From JBHHZI01 sp046757965 (lineage in GTDB: Bacteria; Acidobacteriota; Polarisedimenticolia; SMYD01): 33,649 nucleotides of DNA. The DNA lies in assembly GCA_046757965.1 (NCBI GenBank), contig JBHHZI010000013.1:1-33649 (forward strand), given 5' to 3'. The notes below the pieces were generated by a model. The model searched no databases. It was given only the letters and a program-made list of their open reading frames with translations, and had not been told where the DNA came from. Below, one piece after another: positions 26,388 through 33,649 of this stretch (position 1 is the first letter of the stretch; each line of letters begins with the position of its first letter). The position numbers and the translations under genes were made by a program.

Positions 26388-26508
26388 CTCGAACGGTCCA
26401 CCGAGCCGCCGGCGTGGACGGCCCTCGGCTCGCCGGGGCGAGAGTCACGACCGCCAGCGCCGCCAGGGTGGCCACGCCTTGCATCCAACGTCTCCTCAGC
26501 ATCGGCAT
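26284..26508 (-). pseudogene. Signal-peptide fragment of the frameshifted gene
   Basis: From ATG 26508 or 26502, an AGGAG ribosome site (eight bases before 26502) leads into a textbook signal peptide (MLRRRWMQGVATLAALAVV, then TLAPAS). The frame then turns into Arg/Cys-rich sequence and stops at 26284, while plausible protein continues in the -1/+1 related frame that contains 26387. A single indel, either a real mutation or a sequencing or assembly error, would join them. Confidence 0.5.
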
Positions 26509-26681
26509 GTCTCCTTCCAGGGCAGGCTCTCCGATGGACCGCGCATGTCGTCGGGCGATGCGTGGATTTCGGGAAGTCTCCGGAACGGGCCATCGCACCG
26601 GACCATCATGCCCGGCGGGCCGGCGCGATGCAACCGGCGTCTCGGGGGCATTGGGGTGGTCCGGGTCAGTGGTCCGCGACG

Positions 26682-29318
26682 TCAGCCGCCGCCGCGGCCG
26701 GGCAGGACCTCGAGAGAGATGATGCGATCGAGCCGGTAGGTGCGCTGAACAGAGCGCTGGCGGCAGTATGCGACCAGGTCCTGGCCCGAGAGGCGCAACG
26801 GGAAGACCTCACGTGGACCGGGAACCAGACCGTTGGCCCGGTAGATCATGCGCACGGCGCGCCGGTCGACGATGGCCCGTCTGAGCAGGTCGTGCAGGGA
26901 GACGCTCGTGTCGCGACCCTCCAGGCGGTCGGACGGCCGCGACCATGCGCCCGGTGCGGTCGATGCTCCCGTCCCGGGTTCGATTCGCCGTCCCTTCCGG
27001 AGAACCCGGGAAGGATGACGGTTGGCCGTGCCGGCGGACTCATCGCCGGCCGGGCGATTCTCCGCGGGGAGCCGCAGGCCGGGGGTGAAGCGCAGCCCGA
27101 TGGCCTGTAGTCGTTCACGCAGCCGGGTCACCTGGCCCCGGGCGACGGCGAACACGCCGGCGCCGAGCGCCTCTCCCAGGCACTGCGCCAGTGACGGCGT
27201 GTCGAGGATGCGACCCAGAAGATCCGCATCGCGGCAGACGAACAGCTGGACCTGTCCGACGGAGACCTCGGCGCCGGTCTGACCCCAGGCGGCCAGAGCC
27301 ACGCGGATCTCCGGACTGACCGTGGCACTCCGAGCTTCCAGCATGGCCAGCAACTCGGACGCATCCAGGCCGTCCCGGCACGTCGCGGCGACCACGTCGC
27401 GATCCAGAACCCAGGTCGTCCCGTCCTCGCCGAGCGGTGTCGCACAGCGCCTCAGCAGGCCCTCGGTGATCCAGTCGGTGCCACGTTCGTTGCGTGTGAT
27501 GCGCAGCATCGGACCGAGAATCAGCCCGTGCCCCGGCGCGGTGGCGTAGTCGATGCAACGGACCGTCCTGTTCTCGTCCCGCAGCCGCCGGGCCAGCCGC
27601 CGGCCGGACCCGGCGGGCACACGCCACAGGTCGGGTTGCAACCGCCTGGCCCCGGACACGCCGGTCAGGACCCCTGCGTCCATCGTGAGTGTGCCCGACC
27701 GGTCCTCGACCAGGGTGACGCGCCGCACGATCCGGAACCGATGATACGCCTCTTCCCACGACGCCATGGTGGCTGCCACGTTCTGGGGCATCGGGACGGC
27801 GGCGGCGTCGTCCAGCCGGGTCGTGATCCGGGCCACATCCCAGCCGTCATGGAAGCCGCGCATCGCCGCCGGTCGGGTGAGTGTGAAGCGCACCACACGG
27901 TCGCCGCCGGTGAACTCCGCGAAGCGGGAGAGGTCGTGGAGCAGGCAGGTGTCCGGGTCGGGCGACAGGCAGAGCAGGTCGAAGTCGGGCTGCACGACGA
28001 GTTCCCGGCCAGCCGGGCGCCGGCCGGGCAGTGCGTCGCTGACTCCCAGCAGATACGCGCCCTCCCGCGTGATGCGGAACGCATCGAGATGCGACGGCTC
28101 ATCCTCCGGCGTCTCGTCGAATCCCAGGCTGACCGCGCCGAACCAGAGGAGCGGTTCGAGCAGCACCCTGGCGATGAAGCGACCCTCCACACGGTCCCAG
28201 TCGGCCGTGAGGTCCAGACCGCGGGTGGTCTGCCCACGCCCCCTCTCTCCCAGGCCGAGGTATTGATGTCCGGCCGTCGCCGCACCACCCCGGCGGATGA
28301 GAAACTGGGGATGGGACGCCTTGATCTCCCGGCGCAGTGCCGAGAAGGCGTACCAGCGTTCCGGATCGAAGCGGCGCAGGGCGGTCAGCACGCGGGCACG
28401 AGCCCGGGCAACCCGTCCCGGCGAGGGCGCGTGTGTCTTCCCGATGCGGTCCGGGAGCGGGCGGCTGACGATCTCCTCGATGCGCGTGAACTCGTTCCAG
28501 GTCTGCAGGCGCGTGAAGATCCGGAACAGTGTGGCCGCCTGGGTGGAGCGAGGCTGATGGAAGAAGCGGGTCGCCGCCTCACCGGCGGTGAGCCGGCCGT
28601 TCTTCACCTTCAGCAGACCGGCCTCCTCGGCCAGCAGGTACAGCAGGCGGGGTCGTCCCGTGGCGCCGGCCGCCGGGCGGTGCGGTCCGTTCGATGCGTC
28701 GTCGATGTCGGGTGCGATCAGCAGCCGGGGGGCGAGGTCGATCCAGGGACCGCTCTCATCCGGACGCGCCGCCGTGGCCGGTGGGGGTTCGAAACGTCCG
28801 CGTTCCATCCCGACGAGCAGCAGCAGGAGATCGGCCAGGAGCAGTCCGAGCTGTTCGTCCCGGATCCGCGCCGGCGGGTGCGCCAGCAGCTTTGGCGTGG
28901 CTCCGGTGGCCGCCGCCGGGTCCACCGCAGCCGCTGCGGAGCGGTCCATCCAGACCCGTTCACATTCCCCCAGGCGGTACTTCAGCGGCCCGCCCTCGGC
29001 GGGGTAGAGGAGGAGGCCGAGTTCGAGCAGTTCGTTCAGGTCGCTCCGCGCCTGGGCGGCGTCGGATGCCACGGCCGCCGAGAGCGCCAGTGTGTTGCTC
29101 CGGCCGCCGCGTGCCTTCAGCGCGGCGAGCAACCGGCGCTGTCCCGGCGGCAGCGCTTCCACCAGCCGGCGATTCGCCTCCCGCGAGAAGAGACGAGGTG
29201 AGAGGTAGTCGATGAGGACCGCCTTGCTCGCACTCCCGGCGTCGCGCAGGCCGCGTCGCCTGGCCATCACCTTCAGGCTCTCGGTGGCGTAGGTCTCCAG
29301 GAACCGGTCAGCCAGCAT
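26682..29318 (-). CDS. XPB/Ssl2-type helicase-associated protein with C-terminal WYL-like domain
   Basis: A protein of 878 residues from the ATG at 29318 (GGGAG ribosome site six bases upstream). The N-terminus (about 1-60) is a short helical 'LKVMARRRGLRDAGSASKAVLIDYL' segment of SAP/LETM flavour. Winged-helix-like sequence follows, and from about residue 440 ('LVVQPDFDLLCLSPD') a domain resembling that of actinobacterial proteins paired with the XPB DNA helicase. A linker (about 765-800) leads to a WYL-like domain (about 806-872: 'RAVRMIYRANG', 'REVFPLRL', 'RTYRLDRIISLEVLPG'). No Walker motifs are present, so it is not itself a helicase. WYL domains usually sense nucleic-acid or nucleotide ligands. 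A DNA-damage or defence role is inference. No XPB gene is in the window. Confidence 0.75.
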   Translation of the reverse strand: MLADRFLETYATESLKVMARRRGLRDAGSASKAVLIDYLSPRLFSREANRRLVEALPPGQRRLLAALKARGGRSNTLALSAAVASDAAQARSDLNELLELGLLLYPAEGGPLKYRLGECERVWMDRSAAAAVDPAAATGATPKLLAHPPARIRDEQLGLLLADLLLLLVGMERGRFEPPPATAARPDESGPWIDLAPRLLIAPDIDDASNGPHRPAAGATGRPRLLYLLAEEAGLLKVKNGRLTAGEAATRFFHQPRSTQAATLFRIFTRLQTWNEFTRIEEIVSRPLPDRIGKTHAPSPGRVARARARVLTALRRFDPERWYAFSALRREIKASHPQFLIRRGGAATAGHQYLGLGERGRGQTTRGLDLTADWDRVEGRFIARVLLEPLLWFGAVSLGFDETPEDEPSHLDAFRITREGAYLLGVSDALPGRRPAGRELVVQPDFDLLCLSPDPDTCLLHDLSRFAEFTGGDRVVRFTLTRPAAMRGFHDGWDVARITTRLDDAAAVPMPQNVAATMASWEEAYHRFRIVRRVTLVEDRSGTLTMDAGVLTGVSGARRLQPDLWRVPAGSGRRLARRLRDENRTVRCIDYATAPGHGLILGPMLRITRNERGTDWITEGLLRRCATPLGEDGTTWVLDRDVVAATCRDGLDASELLAMLEARSATVSPEIRVALAAWGQTGAEVSVGQVQLFVCRDADLLGRILDTPSLAQCLGEALGAGVFAVARGQVTRLRERLQAIGLRFTPGLRLPAENRPAGDESAGTANRHPSRVLRKGRRIEPGTGASTAPGAWSRPSDRLEGRDTSVSLHDLLRRAIVDRRAVRMIYRANGLVPGPREVFPLRLSGQDLVAYCRQRSVQRTYRLDRIISLEVLPGRGGG

Positions 29319-29568
29319 GGCCGGCTCCCGTCGCATCATCGAGAACCCGCGGCAGATGACCATGCTTGCGGAGGGCCGCAAGCAGCGTGTCGAGCCGGCG
29401 AGCGTCGACGACCGCCGTGCAGGGATCGATCTGGCGCACCAGCGCCGCGCGCACCTCCGGGACGAGCTGGAGGTCTTCCATCTGCTCGGGGCCCTCGGTC
29501 TCGAGCAGCGTCAGGTTCTCGTGCACGATCACCGGGTTCGCGTCCAGTCCGGAAGCTGAGGACGTCAT
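29308..29568 (-). CDS. Small protein resembling parts of an XPB-associated domain
   Basis: An 86-residue protein that overlaps the start of the large downstream gene by 11 bases, so the two are probably coupled. The segment 'NPVIVHENLTLLETEGPE' resembles the opening strand of XPB damage-recognition-like domains. The segment 'VRQIDPCTAVVDARRLDTLLAALRKHGHLP' resembles the closing helix of helicase-associated domains, a pattern that also occurs in its neighbour around residues 700-745. It could be a miniature domain or a remnant of a deleted helicase gene. A G-run (29573-29578) serves as a ribosome site. The similarity is by eye only. Confidence 0.6.
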   Translation of the reverse strand: MTSSASGLDANPVIVHENLTLLETEGPEQMEDLQLVPEVRAALVRQIDPCTAVVDARRLDTLLAALRKHGHLPRVLDDATGAGHAG

Positions 29569-29606
29569 CGATCCCCCTGGCCGCCGTCATGGTGGCCGAA
29601 ACAATC

Positions 29607-29612
29607 ATTGTA
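29607..29612 (-). promoter_or_regulatory. -10 box for the minus-strand XPB-associated unit
   Basis: TACAAT on the minus strand, about 40 bases before the ATG at 29568, is the best -10 match in the 178-base divergent gap. No clear -35 is found. Confidence 0.35.
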
Positions 29613-29703
29613 GATCGGTTCCCCCGCACCGGCGTCGTCGCCGCCGCGCGGGCCGGGAGCAGGAGTTCCCCCGGCGGGTCGAGCCGGGTCCTCCGCGGTG
29701 GTC

Positions 29704-29712
29704 TGGTAAACT
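29704..29712 (+). promoter_or_regulatory. Extended -10 promoter of msrP
   Basis: TGG-TAAACT lies 34 bases before the msrP ATG. The predicted leader is about 28 bases and includes the GGAGGGG ribosome site. Confidence 0.42.
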
Positions 29713-29746
29713 CGCCCCCAGGCGCGTGAGGCGCTGTGGAGGGGCC

Positions 29747-30748
29747 ATGCCTGCCATCCATATCCGGCGCCCGTGGGAGATGTCCGGGCGGCTGGCGACG
29801 CCCGAGTCGGTCTACGTCGGACGTCGCCGGTTCCTGAAGACCGCGGGACTCAGTGGCCTGGCACTGGTCGCGGGAGCCTGCAGCGACAGGCCGGCCGCGG
29901 CCCGGGGGACGGGTGCGACGGGGCAGAGCCCGGCGTCTTCGGCCGCGGCTCCCTCGCAGGCCGGCGACCGCAGCCCGCTCTATCCGGCGGCGCGCAACCC
30001 GGCGTACACCCTCGACCGGGACCTGACTCCCGAACCGGTGGCCAGCAACACCATCAACTACTACGAGTTCTCCACGGACAAGTCCGCGGTGACCGAGCTG
30101 TCGGCCGACCTCGTCACCGAGCCATGGACGGTGGAGGTCACCGGCCTGGTGAAGAAGCCGCGGACCTGGGGCGTGGACGAGATCCTGCGTGTCCATTCCC
30201 TTGAAGAGCGACTGTACCGCCACCGCTGTGTGGAGGCGTGGGCGATGGCCGTGCCCTGGACCGGTCTGCCGCTGGCCCGCTTCGTGGCGGCGTGCGAGCC
30301 ACTCGCCGCGGCACGATTCGTGCGCTTCACGAGTTTCAACCGGCCGGCCGAGGCAGTCGGTCAGCGCGTGCAGAGCTGGTACCCGTGGCCGTACACCGAG
30401 GGGTTGAGCCTGGAGGAGGCCACCAACGAGCTGGCGCTGCTCACCACCGGCATCTACGGCCATCCGCTTCCGAACCAGCACGGGGCGCCCCTGAGGATCG
30501 TGCTGCCGTGGAAATACGGCTACAAGAGCATCAAGGGCATCGTGAAGATCGAGTTCGTGGCGAGCCGTCCGGCGACGTTCTGGAACACGGTCGAACCGGC
30601 TGAATATGACTTCGTGTCCAACGTCGACCCCGGCATTCCCCATCCCCGCTGGTCCCAGGCCACGGAGCGGCTCCTGGGTACCGGCGAGCGCGTCCCGACG
30701 CAGATCTACAACGGCTACGGGGAGCAGGTCGCTCACCTCTACGCCTGA
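29747..30748 (+). CDS. msrP: Protein-methionine-sulfoxide reductase catalytic subunit MsrP (YedY family)
   Basis: A 333-residue periplasmic molybdoenzyme that repairs oxidised methionines in envelope proteins. The Tat signal is GRRRFLKTAGLSGLALVAGA, and the Cys after it (VAGAC) could make it a Tat lipoprotein. The molybdenum ligand is Cys161 in HRCVEAWAMAVPWTG, and the family motifs 'SWYPWPYTEGL' and 'WKYGYKSIKGIVKI' are present. The length matches E. coli MsrP. The start has GGAGGGG just upstream. The usual haem membrane partner MsrQ is not adjacent, so the electron donor must be encoded elsewhere or be different. Confidence 0.93.
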   Translation: MPAIHIRRPWEMSGRLATPESVYVGRRRFLKTAGLSGLALVAGACSDRPAAARGTGATGQSPASSAAAPSQAGDRSPLYPAARNPAYTLDRDLTPEPVASNTINYYEFSTDKSAVTELSADLVTEPWTVEVTGLVKKPRTWGVDEILRVHSLEERLYRHRCVEAWAMAVPWTGLPLARFVAACEPLAAARFVRFTSFNRPAEAVGQRVQSWYPWPYTEGLSLEEATNELALLTTGIYGHPLPNQHGAPLRIVLPWKYGYKSIKGIVKIEFVASRPATFWNTVEPAEYDFVSNVDPGIPHPRWSQATERLLGTGERVPTQIYNGYGEQVAHLYA

Positions 30749-30750
30749 GT

Positions 30751-30768
30751 CCGGCGGTGGCCCGCCGG
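30751..30768 (+). terminator. Hairpin between msrP and purC
   Basis: CCGGCGG (30751-30757) pairs perfectly with CCGCCGG (30762-30768) around a 4-base loop, two bases after the msrP stop. The nearest T-run (T6, 30781-30786) is 12 bases on, so termination is uncertain; it may act as a partial terminator or mRNA stabiliser. Confidence 0.35.
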
Positions 30769-30788
30769 GAATCCACGGAGTTTTTTCG

Positions 30789-31676
30789 ATGCTGGTGATG
30801 GAAACCGAACTCCCGGGAGTGACCCTCTCGGCTCGAGGCAAGGTCCGTGACGTGTACGACCTCGGGGAGACGTTGCTCTTCCTGGCCACCGATCGCATCT
30901 CCGCCTTCGACCACATCCTGCCCCGGGGTATCCCCGACAAGGGTCGCGTCCTGACGCAGATCTCCCTCTTCTGGTTCCGGCGCCTGGCCGGACAGGTGCC
31001 CCATCATGTCCTGGCCAGCGACGTCGAGGCCTTTCCCGAGCGCCTGAAGCCGTACGCATCTCTCCTGCGCGGGCGGTCGCTGCTCGTCCAGAAGCTGGAC
31101 ATGGTGCCTGTGGAATGCGTCGTGCGGGGATATCTGGCCGGATCCGGCTGGAAGGAGTACCAGGCGAGCGGGACGGTGTGCGGCATCACACTGCCGGCCG
31201 GTCTGTCACAGGCCAGCGCACTGCCCGCGCCGATCTTCACTCCGGCCACCAAGGCCGACAGCGGACACGACGAGAACATCTCCTTCGACCGGATGGTGGC
31301 ACGGATCGGCGGGCCGCTGGCGGAGCGGCTGCGAACCCTCTCCCTGGAGATCTACGGGCAGGGGGCCGCGTATGCGCAGTCGCGCGGGATCTTGCTGGCC
31401 GACACCAAGTTCGAGTTCGGTCTGGACGGCGAGCGGATTGTCCTGGCCGACGAGGTGCTCACGCCCGATTCGTCCCGCTTCTGGGCGATCGATGATTACC
31501 GCACCGGCATCTCTCCACCCTCCTACGACAAGCAGTTCGTGCGGGATTATCTCGAGACCCTCGACTGGAACAAGCAGCCACCGGTGCCCGATCTGCCGGA
31601 TGCCATCGTGGACGGCGCGCGGTCCCGCTATCTGGAGATCTTCGAGAAACTGACCGGCACCCCGCTGCCCGCTTGA
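30789..31676 (+). CDS. purC: Phosphoribosylaminoimidazole-succinocarboxamide synthase (SAICAR synthetase)
   Basis: A 295-residue ATP-dependent ligase joining CAIR and aspartate in purine synthesis. It shows the N-terminal 'ARGKVRDVYDLGETLLFLATDRISAFD', 'VVRGYLAGSGWKEY', 'LADTKFEFG' and 'LADEVLTPDSSRFW', all diagnostic. The ATG at 30789 has GGAG eight bases upstream; a second ATG at 30798 is possible. The frame is open further upstream inside msrP, but that part is out-of-frame sequence. It converges on nagZ with 18 bases between stop codons. No other pur genes are in the window. Confidence 0.94.
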   Translation: MLVMETELPGVTLSARGKVRDVYDLGETLLFLATDRISAFDHILPRGIPDKGRVLTQISLFWFRRLAGQVPHHVLASDVEAFPERLKPYASLLRGRSLLVQKLDMVPVECVVRGYLAGSGWKEYQASGTVCGITLPAGLSQASALPAPIFTPATKADSGHDENISFDRMVARIGGPLAERLRTLSLEIYGQGAAYAQSRGILLADTKFEFGLDGERIVLADEVLTPDSSRFWAIDDYRTGISPPSYDKQFVRDYLETLDWNKQPPVPDLPDAIVDGARSRYLEIFEKLTGTPLPA

Positions 31677-31694
31677 CCGGCCCCCCGCGGCGCG

Positions 31695-32786
31695 TCAGCG
31701 CTGTCGCTGCAGGGCTCGTTCCACCTCGCCGCCCAGGTCCTTCATCTCCTCGATGACCACGGCCAGTTCCTCGGGCTGGAACGGCTCGGCAGCACGGGCC
31801 ACGGCGGGACACGCTGCCAGGGCGTCGATGCGCCCCAGCGACGCCTCGACCTGAGCGGCGGGGAGGGTCGGCGTCCCGGCCGCCTGCCGCAGCCCCTCCC
31901 AGGCGGCATGCACTCTCTCCGGCGACTCGCAGACCAGGATCTGATCGTTGCCGGCGGCGATGGCCGACGCGGCCAGATCGCCGAAATCACCTCGCGCGGC
32001 CACGGCGCCCATCTCCAGATCGTCCGCCACGCTGACGCCGGCAAATTCAATCGTCTCGCGGAGCAGTCCGGTGACGACCTGGCGATCGAGACTGGAAGGC
32101 AACCGTTGCGGGCCCGCGAGGCCCGGATCGACCACGTGCGCCACCATGGTCATCGCGGCCTGGTCACGGAGTCGCCGGTAGGGCTCCAGGGCCCGTTGCC
32201 GCCCGTCGTCGCCCCGCTGCACGGTCGGCAGCTCGACATGGCTGTCGGCGGAGGCGCCACCGTGACCTGGAAAATGCTTCAGGCAGCCCGCCAGACCGGC
32301 CTCCGCCAGGCCGCGCAGGAAACCGCCGGCGCGCGCCGCCACGGCGGCCGGATCATCGGAGAAGGCCCGGTCCCCGATGCCGTCGCCGGCGGCAGGGAGC
32401 GACAGGTCGACCACCGGGGCGAAGTCGATGTGAAAACCGAGGCTCCGCAGGGCCCGCCCGGTGAGCGCGCCGAACCACTGGCAGGCGGCGGCCATGGGCA
32501 GTCGCCCCAGATCCGCGGCGGGGGGCCGGGGCGGGAGGAAGGCGCCGAGACGCGTCACGCGACCCCCCTCCTCGTCCACCGCCAGGAACGGGGACGGCTC
32601 GTAGAGGTTCCTCACCTCGCGGGTGATCGCGGCCACCTGGGCAGCCTGGACGCAGTTGCGGGCAAAAAGAATGACACCCCCCGGTCGAACCGCCGTGAGG
32701 AGGTCACGGCTGGCTCGGTCCAGTTCCGGCCCGGGGATGCCGACGATCAGCATCCGGCCGACACGGTCCGCAATCGCTGTGGTCAT
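31695..32786 (-). CDS. nagZ: Beta-N-acetylhexosaminidase NagZ (glycoside hydrolase family 3)
   Basis: A 363-residue enzyme, cytoplasmic in known cases, that removes N-acetylglucosamine from anhydromuropeptides during peptidoglycan recycling. The NagZ signature is 'CLKHFPGHGGASADSH' (His175 and His183 in the mobile catalytic loop). The nucleophile is one of Asp255/Asp256 in VSVADDLEMG. 'FLAVDEEGGRVTRL' and 'GFHIDFAPVVDL' also fit. The ATG at 32786 lies seven bases after a TGG-TAAGGT box, so the mRNA may be leaderless; the AAGGTG that could act as a ribosome site overlaps that box. No signal peptide is present. Confidence 0.92.
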   Translation of the reverse strand: MTTAIADRVGRMLIVGIPGPELDRASRDLLTAVRPGGVILFARNCVQAAQVAAITREVRNLYEPSPFLAVDEEGGRVTRLGAFLPPRPPAADLGRLPMAAACQWFGALTGRALRSLGFHIDFAPVVDLSLPAAGDGIGDRAFSDDPAAVAARAGGFLRGLAEAGLAGCLKHFPGHGGASADSHVELPTVQRGDDGRQRALEPYRRLRDQAAMTMVAHVVDPGLAGPQRLPSSLDRQVVTGLLRETIEFAGVSVADDLEMGAVAARGDFGDLAASAIAAGNDQILVCESPERVHAAWEGLRQAAGTPTLPAAQVEASLGRIDALAACPAVARAAEPFQPEELAVVIEEMKDLGGEVERALQRQR

Positions 32787-32793
32787 GATCGGC

Positions 32794-32802
32794 ACCTTAC
32801 CA
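32794..32802 (-). promoter_or_regulatory. Extended -10 promoter of nagZ
   Basis: On the minus strand TGG-TAAGGT ends seven bases before the nagZ ATG. It is divergent from the promoter at 32820-32848. A perfect 10-base palindrome CACGGCCGTG lies beside it at 32801-32810. Confidence 0.4.
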
Positions 32803-32819
32803 CGGCCGTGTTGTGAATC

Positions 32820-32848
32820 TTGACACAGGTACCGGCGGACCATACGAT
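32820..32848 (+). promoter_or_regulatory. Near-consensus sigma-70 promoter of the M23 peptidase gene
   Basis: TTGACA (32820-32825), a 17-base spacer and TACGAT (32843-32848) make the best promoter in the window. The start of transcription is expected near 32855, with a leader of about 47 bases containing GAAGGGG. Confidence 0.75.
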
Positions 32849-32901
32849 TGCTCGCCAGGGGTTTCATGTCGTCGCAGGATCTTCGAAGGGGCCGGATACC
32901 G

Positions 32902-33649
32902 ATGCGCGCCCGTTTCTACACACTCATGGTGGTTCCGCACCAGGGACGCCGGATGCGATCCGTGGTGCTCTCCCGTCGATTCGTGGTCACCCTGACGGCG
33001 CTGGTCCTGCTCCTGGCCGGTGGTGGGCTGCTGGCGCCCCGCCTCTGGCTGAGCCAGCGCTTTCAGACGCACACCATCGAGGCGCTGCGCGGCCGGAATG
33101 CGGCGCTGTCGGCCTCACTGAGCGACGTCAGCGACCGTCTGGTGACCCTGAGGGGTCAGATGGATTACTACGAGCAGCAGGCCCAGAAGCTGGCGCTGCT
33201 CGCCGGACTCGATCCCCTCCCCGGCGCGCTGGCGGCCGCCGGTGGCGCGCCCTCGGCCGAGCAGGCCCTCCGCGGAGATGTGCCGCCGGGCGTGCGCGGT
33301 GTTCTGGAGGAACTGGATTCCCTGGCGGTGCGCGAGGAGAGTCTCACCGAGAGCTTCACCGCGCTGGCTGCCGGATACGACAAGCTGGAGAGCGATCTCG
33401 AGTCCATTCCGTCGATCTCGCCCCTGCCGGCGGGCTACTTCGGGTCCCGGTATGGCTGGCGCAAGGATCCGTTCACCGGCCGCCGTGTCTTTCACCAGGG
33501 CCAGGACATCGTCGCGCCATCGGGCACGCCCATCCTCGCGCCGGCGCGGGGCAGGGTGTCGCGGGCCGGTCGCCTCGGCGGCCTCGGCAACTGCGTCACC
33601 ATCGTGCATGGCAACGGGCTGTCGAGCCGCTACGGGCACATGAGCCGCA
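32902..33649 (+). CDS. M23-family metallopeptidase, truncated by the window end
   Basis: At least 249 residues; the frame runs off the window. The order is a short cytoplasmic N-terminus, a membrane helix (about 28-50), a coiled-coil region (about 55-160) and an M23 (LytM) domain. Zinc ligands His198 and Asp202 are in FHQGQDI, and His246 is in YGHM. 'FGSRYGWRKDPFTGRRVFH' is a classical lead-in. Such proteins cut peptide cross-links in peptidoglycan or, if inactive, activate amidases. Here the visible ligands are intact, so activity is plausible. It has its own strong promoter and a ribosome site (GAAGGGG). Confidence 0.88.
   Translation, partial: MRARFYTLMVVPHQGRRMRSVVLSRRFVVTLTALVLLLAGGGLLAPRLWLSQRFQTHTIEALRGRNAALSASLSDVSDRLVTLRGQMDYYEQQAQKLALLAGLDPLPGALAAAGGAPSAEQALRGDVPPGVRGVLEELDSLAVREESLTESFTALAAGYDKLESDLESIPSISPLPAGYFGSRYGWRKDPFTGRRVFHQGQDIVAPSGTPILAPARGRVSRAGRLGGLGNCVTIVHGNGLSSRYGHMSR

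Noticed and set aside
27528..29201. 557-codon plus-strand open frame opposite the helicase-associated gene
   Set aside because: It has no recognisable motif; the minus-strand gene shows conserved domain patterns.
29336..30940. 534-codon minus-strand open frame opposite msrP
   Set aside because: msrP has a Tat signal and a catalytic Cys on the plus strand; the opposite frame has no domain.
32813..32827. TGTG...CACA imperfect inverted repeat near the nagZ/M23 promoters as an operator
   Set aside because: Only four bases per arm, overlapping the -35 box; easily chance.

Overview
The window is GC-rich, gene-dense chromosomal DNA from a Gram-negative bacterium. LolA and NagZ imply an outer membrane and peptidoglycan recycling. 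The mix of a class 1B PyrD/PyrK pair, an RNA-binding PyrR, an XPB-associated protein and a giant secreted subtilase with GPDG-type repeats suggests an Acidobacteriota-like lineage. That assignment is inference from gene content and style; there is no rRNA here to prove it. I see no tRNA, rRNA, CRISPR array, insertion sequence or prophage.

Layout. 39-7949 encodes a 2636-residue secreted S8 protease. 7981-10472 holds lolA, a small periplasmic protein and a long-chain polyprenyl diphosphate synthase. 10658-14425 is smc, with an unusual low-complexity insert in its head domain, followed by an unrecognised 413-residue protein (14472-15713). A strong bidirectional terminator separates it from a convergent PuuD-type membrane protein (15781-16557).

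17-26 kb is dominated by pyrimidine biosynthesis in three separate transcription units: pyrF plus a threonine synthase-like gene (minus), pyrK-pyrD (minus) and pyrR-pyrB-pyrC (plus). Between them lie a membrane thioredoxin-like protein that has lost one active-site cysteine and a membrane alkaline-phosphatase-fold protein that appears to have lost catalytic residues. The pyrRBC leader carries a hairpin whose hexaloop fits the PyrR-binding consensus and which runs straight into nine T residues, so the PyrR site and the terminator appear to be one element.

25.6-29.6 kb (minus) holds an apparently frameshifted exported protein, a large XPB/Ssl2 helicase-associated protein ending in a WYL-like domain, and an 86-residue companion. 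29.7-33.6 kb holds msrP, purC, nagZ and the start of an M23 peptidase.

A recurring promoter pattern is visible: TGn-TAnnnT (extended -10) boxes precede many genes. For lolA, pyrF and nagZ the box ends only 6-7 nt before the start codon, which predicts leaderless mRNAs.
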